Positions 15,379 to 20,701 of a stretch of DNA of 20,701 nt are shown one piece after another (within the stretch, counting starts at the first letter, position 1; each line of letters begins with the position of its first letter). Source of the DNA: Bacilli bacterium (GTDB lineage: Bacteria > Bacillota_I > Bacilli_A > ML615J-28 > CAG-698); contig JAQUYJ010000005.1 of assembly GCA_028691905.1 (NCBI GenBank), positions 1 to 20,701 on the forward strand. Direction: 5' to 3'. Position numbers and translations under genes: made by a program. The notes beneath the pieces are model-generated. The model saw only the letters and a list, made by a program, of their open reading frames with translations, was not told the origin of the DNA and did not search any database.

Positions 15379-16520
15379 TCTTGACCCTCCTTCATTATCT
15401 CGATATTTTCTTGTTTCTTTTTTAACCTTTTGCTGATAAATGTTTTAAACAGAACAGAGAAAGCACTCATATAAATAATAATGGATATTATGATATTGAT
15501 AATTTCAGTTGAAAATTCCGGTTGCATCGCATCTCCACCAATTTGGATATAAGAAATAAAAAAGGCAGAAAAGATTGTTCCAATTGGATGGGATGAAGCA
15601 ATCAGGGCAACAGGAATCCCATTAAAGCCCATGATATTGACACTTCGTTCAATTGTATAATTGGCAATGCCGGAAAGGTAATACATTCCTCCACCGATTC
15701 CGGCAAGTGCTCCGGCAATCGTCATCGATAAAATAATGTTTCTTTTTGTATTGATTCCGGCATATTTACTGGCATGACGGTTAAAACCACATGCCTTCAG
15801 TTCATAGCCAAATGTTGTCTTCTGCAAGATAATATAAATAATTACAGCAACCAACACAGCCAGAAAAATCGAAATATTCATATTCTCAGAAGTAAACAGT
15901 TTATCCAGTCCAAGACGGGGAATGATTGCTCCGGGATTGGCCACTTCAAGATTGACTGTCCGGTCTGCTGCCACTTCTCCCGTCCAGTAAAACGGTAACA
16001 TTTTAGGCGTAGTTGTAATGATTAAATTGACAAGGTGAAGACCAATCCAGTTAAACATAATCGATGTAATTACTTCATTTACATTTAACAAAGCTTTAAA
16101 TATTCCCGGTATCGCTCCCCAAATTGCTCCACCAATTGCTGCAGCAATTAAAGCCAGCCACCATGGCCATCCCCATACCATTCCGACAAACATTCCAAAA
16201 AAGCCTCCAAATACATATTGTCCGGACGCACCGATATTAAACAGGCCTGTTTTAAAAGCAAAGCCGACGGATAATCCCGTCATGATGAGAGGAACAGCGG
16301 TATACAGTACTTTTCCAATTTTCTTTAAAGAGGAAAAACCTGCGGTTAACATTTGGGAGAATCCATAGAAGGAATTTTCAATATCCAAAACCATTAACAG
16401 GACAAGTCCAATAATGATCCCTAAAGTAATGGATACAATTGAAGCCAGAATCGTAGTAAATTCGGGTTTTTTACGCAATAAATCCCATTTTGTTTTTATA
16501 AACATTTTGAATTTATTCAT
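15375..16520 (-). CDS. nupP: Nucleoside ABC transporter permease (NupP type)
   Basis: This is a 381-residue BPD_transp_2-family permease. A basic cytoplasmic start (about 20 residues) is followed by a first membrane helix. The family signature L-S-V-G-F-A-F-K-T-G-L-F-N-I-G-A-S-G-Q lies near residues 80-105, and further helices run to a Lys-rich cytoplasmic tail. It is the first permease of the importer (Bacillus NupP/YufP type) and forms the channel with the NupQ-like partner. The ATG overlaps the TGA of the ATPase gene (ATGA), with AAGGT as ribosome site, and the gene itself overlaps the next permease in the same way. This indicates tight coupling of subunit production. Confidence 0.9.
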   Translation of the reverse strand: MNKFKMFIKTKWDLLRKKPEFTTILASIVSITLGIIIGLVLLMVLDIENSFYGFSQMLTAGFSSLKKIGKVLYTAVPLIMTGLSVGFAFKTGLFNIGASGQYVFGGFFGMFVGMVWGWPWWLALIAAAIGGAIWGAIPGIFKALLNVNEVITSIMFNWIGLHLVNLIITTTPKMLPFYWTGEVAADRTVNLEVANPGAIIPRLGLDKLFTSENMNISIFLAVLVAVIIYIILQKTTFGYELKACGFNRHASKYAGINTKRNIILSMTIAGALAGIGGGMYYLSGIANYTIERSVNIMGFNGIPVALIASSHPIGTIFSAFFISYIQIGGDAMQPEFSTEIINIIISIIIYMSAFSVLFKTFISKRLKKKQENIEIMKEGQE

Positions 16521-18058
16521 GTTGGATTACCTTCTTTTTTTATATTGGATTTTGCACCGGCCATATACAGCCCCAATTCTTCCATTGTAATGGTTTTAGG
16601 ATTTAATTCCCCAACAATTTCACCTTCATAAAACACCAGAATCCGATCCGATATATCCATTACTTCATCTATTTCAAGCGAAACAAGCAATACGCCTGCT
16701 CCTCTGTTCCGCTCAGCAATCAATTGGGAATGAATATATTCAATTGCTCCTATATCAAGTCCCCTGGTTGGTTGAACAGCAACCAACAAATTGGGCTCCC
16801 TGTCAATTTCCCGACCGACAATTGCCTTTTGTTGATTTCCTCCTGACATACTTCTCGTAATGGTAACCGGTCCCTGACCGCTTCTTATATCATACTGGTC
16901 AACTAATTTCTGGGCATAGGTACGAATCCCTTTATGATTAATAAACCCATTTTTTTGAAAATCCGGTTCCCAATAGCGTTGAAGAACAAGGTTTTGCTCT
17001 AAAGAAAAATCAAGAATCAAGCCGTGTTTGTGTCGGTCTTCAGGAATATGAGCCATTTTCAGTTTACTGCGATTGCGGATTGATGCTTTTGTTATATCCT
17101 GTCCATTTAAAAGCACTTTTCCGGCACTGAATTTTTCCAATCCCGTCAAAGCATGAATAAATTCACTTTGTCCGTTTCCTTCAATACCCGCAAGACAAAC
17201 TATTTCACCGCTGTTGACTGTGAAATTGATATTGCGAACTGAATTATGGCTGGAAGGATTAAAGACATGACAGTTTTCAACACTTAGAATTGGTGTGTGT
17301 GTCATTGTTTCTTTTTTATCGGGTTTGAAATTAACAGTTCTTCCAACCATCATTTGACTAAGTTGCTCTTTGGATGTTTCTTTTATATCGACTGTTCCAA
17401 CCAATTTTCCTTTTCTTAATACGGTACAGCGGTCGGCAACTGCCATTATTTCATTTAACTTGTGGGTAATAAAAATAATTGATTTTCCTTCTTTTACGAA
17501 TCCCCGCATAATCGCAATTAAATCAATTATTTCCTGAGGGGTTAAAACAGCTGTCGGTTCATCAAAAATCAGAATTTCATTATCCCGATAAAGCATTTTT
17601 AAGATTTCAACGCGCTGCTGCATCCCAACTGAAATATCTTCAATTAATTGGTCCGGATTAATTTTTAATCCGTACTGTTCACTCAGCGCAACTATTTTTT
17701 CTCTTGCTTCTTTCTTTTTTAGAAACCCGTATTGATTTGGTTCTACTCCCAGTATAATGTTTTCCAAAACAGAAAAAACTTCAACCAATTTAAAATGCTG
17801 ATGAACCATGCCAATCCCAAGAGCATTGGCATCATTGGGGTTTTTAATTGTTACTGCTTTACCGCGTTTTTTAATTATTCCTTTTTCCGGTTGATATAAA
17901 CCAAACAAAACACTCATCAGTGTTGATTTCCCTGCTCCGTTTTCACCAAGCAAAGCGTGTATTTCCCCTTTTTTCAATTGCAAAGTGATATCATCGTTAG
18001 CAATAATTCCCGGGAATTCCTTGGTTATACCAATCATTTCTATTTCGTACTGTTCCAT
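16517..18058 (-). CDS. nupO: Nucleoside ABC transporter ATPase (NupO type)
   Basis: This is a double ATPase of about 513 residues that powers the importer from the cytoplasm. The first half has Walker A G-E-N-G-A-G-K-S-T (about 38-46), the signature S-V-G-M-Q-Q-R and Walker B with F-D-E-P-T-A. The second half has a degenerate Walker A (G-I-E-G-N-G-Q-S-E, no Lys), the signature S-G-G-N-Q-Q-K and Q-P-T-R-G-L-D. One normal and one altered site is usual for the RbsA/NupO-type ATPases. I chose the ATG at 18058, where homologues begin (M-E-Q-Y-E-I-E-M), with AAAGGG about nine bases upstream. A GTG at 18103 is in frame but lies inside a strong hairpin. Confidence 0.9.
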   Translation of the reverse strand: MEQYEIEMIGITKEFPGIIANDDITLQLKKGEIHALLGENGAGKSTLMSVLFGLYQPEKGIIKKRGKAVTIKNPNDANALGIGMVHQHFKLVEVFSVLENIILGVEPNQYGFLKKKEAREKIVALSEQYGLKINPDQLIEDISVGMQQRVEILKMLYRDNEILIFDEPTAVLTPQEIIDLIAIMRGFVKEGKSIIFITHKLNEIMAVADRCTVLRKGKLVGTVDIKETSKEQLSQMMVGRTVNFKPDKKETMTHTPILSVENCHVFNPSSHNSVRNINFTVNSGEIVCLAGIEGNGQSEFIHALTGLEKFSAGKVLLNGQDITKASIRNRSKLKMAHIPEDRHKHGLILDFSLEQNLVLQRYWEPDFQKNGFINHKGIRTYAQKLVDQYDIRSGQGPVTITRSMSGGNQQKAIVGREIDREPNLLVAVQPTRGLDIGAIEYIHSQLIAERNRGAGVLLVSLEIDEVMDISDRILVFYEGEIVGELNPKTITMEELGLYMAGAKSNIKKEGNPT

Positions 18059-18096
18059 TGATTTAATCCCTTTCTCTATATCATGTGATAAAGTAA

Positions 18097-18119
18097 CCAC
18101 CACCGATTATCGGTGGTGG
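18097..18119 (-). promoter_or_regulatory. GC-rich intercistronic hairpin between bmpA and nupO
   Basis: A perfect 9-bp GC-rich stem (18097-18105 with 18111-18119) and a 5-base loop lie 28 bases after the lipoprotein gene's stop. No T-run follows on the minus strand, only TTACTTTA. It fits an mRNA-stabilising or partial-termination element that keeps the binding lipoprotein more abundant than the membrane subunits. Confidence 0.7.
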
Positions 18120-18146
18120 ATACATTTTTTTGTTTAATCGGTTTAA

Positions 18147-19247
18147 TTATTCTTCAGGAACTTCAATATCATCTTCGTAAGTAACTACTAATTTTGCACT
18201 GACTACTGGTTCTGCATCAATGCTGTCATCAATTTCAATGGTTCCGGCAATTAGATCTTCAAACATAGCTTCATATTGAGTAATGGTGAAGTTTTCCAAA
18301 CGCCAAGAATCACCGGTAGCTAAACTGACACACTCTTCAGCAGCACCTAAAGTATCAGTAACACCGGCATGATCTACATCCCATGCTTTTTCATTGTCAT
18401 AGAATGATTCCAATGCCAATAATACAGAATTTGTTATATCTTTCATTGCAGAAGTGAGAATTTGATCGGATTCACTTGCTTGGTCACGGTCAACACCAAT
18501 AATTTTACCAGTTGTACCGGCAGCTTCGATAACGGATAGGTAAATACCACCACCGCAGGCAAATACTACTTCTGTACCGGCTGAATACCAGCCATCCATT
18601 CTTGTCTTAATTTCATCGTTTGGTCCAAATGTACCGGAATAGGCATAACTGATTTCTACAGCTCCGTCAGCCAATGCTAAATCGGCAGCGGCAGCATCTG
18701 CTCCCTGAACAAATCCGTATCCATAACGAACAACAGCAGGAACAGCCATTCCACCCAAGAATCCCAATTGACGGAAGCCTTCATAAACGGCAGCATAACC
18801 AGCCAGGAATCCTACTTGTTCTTCTTTATAAAGAACACAGTAAACATTGTCTTCTACCAATACAGTATCTACTGTATTAATAGTTTTTGTGGGTTCTGCA
18901 TCCAGTAACAAAAATGAAACTTCAGGATATAATGTTTGGGCTTCATAAATTGCTTCTTTGAATAAATATCCTGGGCAAACCAAAATTTTTGCACCTTTTT
19001 CAACAGCTGATTCAATTGCTTCCAAACGGGCAGTTGTTGTATCTGCAGTAGGACGATAGTAAGCATAAGTAATATCGTTGTCTTCTGCATATTGTTTTAC
19101 ACCGTTCCATGCACTTTCATTGAAAGATTTGTCATCAATGTTACCAACGTCTGTGACTAGAGCAATTTCGTAAGTTTTTGCTTTACAACCACTGATTACA
19201 GTGATACCAACCAATAAAACGAATAAAGAAAGTAAAATTTTTTTCAT
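18147..19247 (-). CDS. bmpA: BmpA/PnrA-family nucleoside-binding lipoprotein
   Basis: This is a 366-residue lipoprotein with a signal peptide ending in V-I-S-G-C (Cys21). The mature part is a periplasmic-binding-protein fold of the BmpA/Med/PnrA (TmpC) family. The diagnostic start is A-L-V-T-D-V-G-N-I-D-D-K-S-F-N, and a mid-region G-F-L-G-G-M-A-V-P stretch and an I-G-V-D-R-D-Q motif follow. PnrA-type proteins bind purine nucleosides. A short acidic tail ends the protein. The start has AAGGAG about seven bases upstream. It heads the operon with ATPase and two permeases, which is the NupNOPQ arrangement of Bacillus, so import of nucleosides is well supported; the preferred nucleoside is not. 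Confidence 0.93.
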   Translation of the reverse strand: MKKILLSLFVLLVGITVISGCKAKTYEIALVTDVGNIDDKSFNESAWNGVKQYAEDNDITYAYYRPTADTTTARLEAIESAVEKGAKILVCPGYLFKEAIYEAQTLYPEVSFLLLDAEPTKTINTVDTVLVEDNVYCVLYKEEQVGFLAGYAAVYEGFRQLGFLGGMAVPAVVRYGYGFVQGADAAAADLALADGAVEISYAYSGTFGPNDEIKTRMDGWYSAGTEVVFACGGGIYLSVIEAAGTTGKIIGVDRDQASESDQILTSAMKDITNSVLLALESFYDNEKAWDVDHAGVTDTLGAAEECVSLATGDSWRLENFTITQYEAMFEDLIAGTIEIDDSIDAEPVVSAKLVVTYEDDIEVPEE

Positions 19248-19283
19248 TTTTTTCTCCTTCTGAAAAATTTTTTTTACATATTT

Positions 19284-19312
19284 ATTATAACAAAATCAAG
19301 ACTTCTTGTAAA
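19284..19312 (-). promoter_or_regulatory. bmpA: Promoter of the bmpA-nup operon
   Basis: On the minus strand TTTACA (19312-19307), a 17-base spacer and a perfect TATAAT (19289-19284) with an upstream TGT (extended -10) make this the strongest promoter in the window. It leaves a leader of about 30 bases. Confidence 0.85.
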
Positions 19313-19315
19313 GGG

Positions 19316-19341
19316 GTTTTCAGACGATATTTTTTGAAAAC
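19316..19341 (-). promoter_or_regulatory. Inverted repeat just upstream of the bmpA -35 box
   Basis: GTTTTCA (19316-19322) and TGAAAAC (19335-19341) form 7-base inverted arms 12 bases apart. The nearer arm ends three bases from the -35 element. The position fits a regulator site, but no regulator is encoded nearby. Confidence 0.4.
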
Positions 19342-19349
19342 TCTTACAT

Positions 19350-19380
19350 AAAAAAAAGAGAATCGCATTGATTCTCTTTT
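19350..19380 (-). terminator. Terminator after rbfA, overlapping its stop codon
   Basis: On the minus strand an 11-bp stem (19380-19370 with 19364-19354) with a 5-base loop runs into an eight-T run ending at 19350. Two bases of the rbfA stop codon (19379-19381) are in the stem. Confidence 0.9.
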
Positions 19381-19717
19381 ACTTCTGCAATCCCCTTAGA
19401 ATTTCATCGATTTTATTTCCTTTTTCGTAGGAATCATCAAATTTGAATTTCAAATCAGGTGTTTTACGGATGGTCAATTGTTTGCTTACTATGCTGCGAA
19501 GAAACCCTTTTGCTTCCTGCAATAATTTATCTGTTGCAATTTGCTGCTCAGAAGAACCAAGTACCGTGTAATAAACCGTTGCCAGAGATAAATCATTGGT
19601 TAGGGAAACTTTTGTAATCGTTACAAATTTTAAGCGGTCATCCTTTGATTCCATCAATAAAGATGAACCAATCTCCCTTTCCAAAATCTTTTCCAAACGC
19701 TCTTTTTTATAAGGCAT
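19379..19717 (-). CDS. rbfA: Ribosome-binding factor A
   Basis: RbfA is a small KH-like protein that binds the 30S subunit and helps mature the 5' end of 16S rRNA, especially in the cold. The 112-residue length is normal. The N-terminal helix with R-L-E-K-I-L-E-R-E, the strand region V-S-L-T-N-D-L-S-L-A-T-V-Y and the F-L-R-S-I-V-S-K-Q-L-T-I-R-K-T-P-D-L-K-F stretch are all typical. The ATG follows the infB stop by one base, with AAGGTGA inside the end of infB as ribosome site, so the pair is translationally coupled, the usual infB-rbfA order. A terminator closes the operon directly after. Confidence 0.95.
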   Translation of the reverse strand: MPYKKERLEKILEREIGSSLLMESKDDRLKFVTITKVSLTNDLSLATVYYTVLGSSEQQIATDKLLQEAKGFLRSIVSKQLTIRKTPDLKFKFDDSYEKGNKIDEILRGLQK

Positions 19718-19718
19718 T

Positions 19719-20701
19719 TTATTTCACCTTCTCCATCACATAGGCTTCAATCATATCTCCCACTTTAATATCGTTAAAGTTTTCAATTGTCATTCCACAT
19801 TCGTATCCCAATTTGACTTCTTTTACGTCATCTTTAAATCGTTTTAACGAAGATAGTTTTCCTTCATAAACAACAATGCTGTCACGGATGAGTCGAATAT
19901 CACAGTTTCTTTGAATCATACCTGAAGTAATATAACATCCGGCAATGGTTCCGATTTTGGAAGCTTTGAATGTGTCCCTTACTTCAGCCTGACCGATAAC
20001 TTTTTCTTCAAAGACGGGATCCAGCAATCCTTTCATCGCTGCTTCGATATCTTCCAATACTTTATAAATAATATTATACAGACGGACTTCAATACCCTTT
20101 TCTTTCGCCAAATCCATAATCTGGGCAGTGGGTCGGACATTAAATCCGATTATAATTGCATTTGCTGCAATGGCCAGGGAAATATCGGTTTCGGTAATTG
20201 AACCAACTGCACTTCGTACAATTTCAATTTTTGCACCTTCCACTTCCACTTTTTCCAATGATCCTCTCAGTGCTTCAATTGAACCCTGCACATCCCCTTT
20301 GATAATCATCTTCAGTTCTTTAATGTTTCCATCCAGCCCATCGAATAAACTGGCTAAAGAAACGCTTTTTCCAACTCCTTTTTCTACATTGTAGGCCCGA
20401 ATAAGGCGTTGTTCTGCAACAAGTCTAGATGTTTTTTCGTCTTCAAATACCATAAAACGGTCACCCGCATTCGGTACTTCAACCAATCCGGTTACTTCAA
20501 CCGCTTTTGAAGGCAATGCTATTTTTAAACTGGCTTTTGTTTCGTCACTCATCGCCCGAACTTTACCGTATGTGTTTCCGACAACAATTGGATCCCCGAT
20601 TTTCAAAGAACCGTTTTTAACCAAAAGCGATGCAATAACACCACGGCCCTTATCCAATCTTGCTTCAATTACTGTTCCCATTCCCAAACGGTTGGGATTT
20701 G
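19719..20701 (-). CDS. infB: Translation initiation factor IF-2, C-terminal part
   Basis: The frame is open to the right edge, so this is the last 327 or so residues of IF-2; the GTPase domain lies outside the window. The visible part begins with N-P-N-R-L-G-M-G-T-V-I-E-A-R-L-D-K-G-R-G, the start of beta-barrel domain II. It continues with G-D-V-Q-G-S-I-E-A-L of domain III (C1) and V-L-E-D-I-E-A-A-M-K-G-L-L-D-P before the C2 domain, which binds the formyl-Met end of initiator tRNA. In IF-2 the factor recruits initiator tRNA to the 30S subunit and promotes subunit joining. It is the first gene seen of the infB-rbfA operon. Confidence 0.95.
   Translation of the reverse strand, partial: NPNRLGMGTVIEARLDKGRGVIASLLVKNGSLKIGDPIVVGNTYGKVRAMSDETKASLKIALPSKAVEVTGLVEVPNAGDRFMVFEDEKTSRLVAEQRLIRAYNVEKGVGKSVSLASLFDGLDGNIKELKMIIKGDVQGSIEALRGSLEKVEVEGAKIEIVRSAVGSITETDISLAIAANAIIIGFNVRPTAQIMDLAKEKGIEVRLYNIIYKVLEDIEAAMKGLLDPVFEEKVIGQAEVRDTFKASKIGTIAGCYITSGMIQRNCDIRLIRDSIVVYEGKLSSLKRFKDDVKEVKLGYECGMTIENFNDIKVGDMIEAYVMEKVK

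Noticed and set aside
18059..18103. GTG at 18103 as the start of the transporter ATPase
   Set aside because: It lies inside a 9-bp hairpin, lacks a ribosome site, and would add 15 residues absent from the usual family start at 18058.
1..20701. UGA read as Trp, as in mycoplasmas
   Set aside because: Several genes end in TGA exactly at overlaps with the next start, and conserved Trp positions are TGG.

Overview
The window reads as a compact chromosomal segment of a low-GC Bacillota-type bacterium, most like the wall-poor or early-branching lineages around Acholeplasma, Izemoplasma and Erysipelotrichia. The pointers are AT-rich DNA, strong AGGAGG-type ribosome sites, TATAAT-type promoters, RNase J, a Gram-positive-type peptide deformylase, and a nucleoside ABC transporter of the BmpA/NupOPQ kind. 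UGA is used as a stop (for example at 7363-7365, 15375-15377 and 16517-16519) and Trp is TGG throughout, so this is not a UGA-recoding mycoplasma. The exact lineage is inference. No phage, IS, CRISPR, tRNA or rRNA is visible, and no gene-free stretch exceeds about 215 bases.

Layout. (1) 1-5982, minus strand: one uninterrupted reading frame of at least 1994 codons that runs off the left edge. It is a giant lipoprotein: lipobox, Ig-like domain, six short Trp/Gly repeats with collagen-like linkers, an InlB-type B-repeat, a beta-rich domain, then more than 1200 residues of helical repeats with about 71, 283 and 566-residue periodicity. Its 5' leader (5983-6150) lies behind a good promoter and holds stacked hairpins and a terminator-like stem. 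(2) 6196-7611, minus: a translationally coupled trio, an unknown 82-residue protein, an RsuA-type pseudouridine synthase and a small P-loop kinase. (3) 7716-8309, plus: peptide deformylase. (4) 8331-9815, minus: a Cof-type HAD phosphatase followed by a YhhN/TMEM86 membrane protein. (5) 9922-11610, plus: ribonuclease J. (6) 11704-14303, minus: UvrC followed by a DEDDh exonuclease with an N-terminal extension. (7) 14386-19247, minus: lipoprotein, ATPase and two permeases of a nucleoside importer. (8) 19379-20701, minus: RbfA and the C-terminal part of IF-2.

How it fits together. Most genes are housekeeping: translation initiation and ribosome maturation (infB, rbfA, RsuA, def), RNA turnover (RNase J) and excision repair (uvrC). 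The nucleoside importer suits an organism that salvages nucleosides. Only def and the RNase J gene are on the plus strand. Each ends at a hairpin terminator shared with its convergent neighbour, and several stop codons lie inside the terminator stem. The accessory, least understood item is the giant surface lipoprotein and its structured leader.
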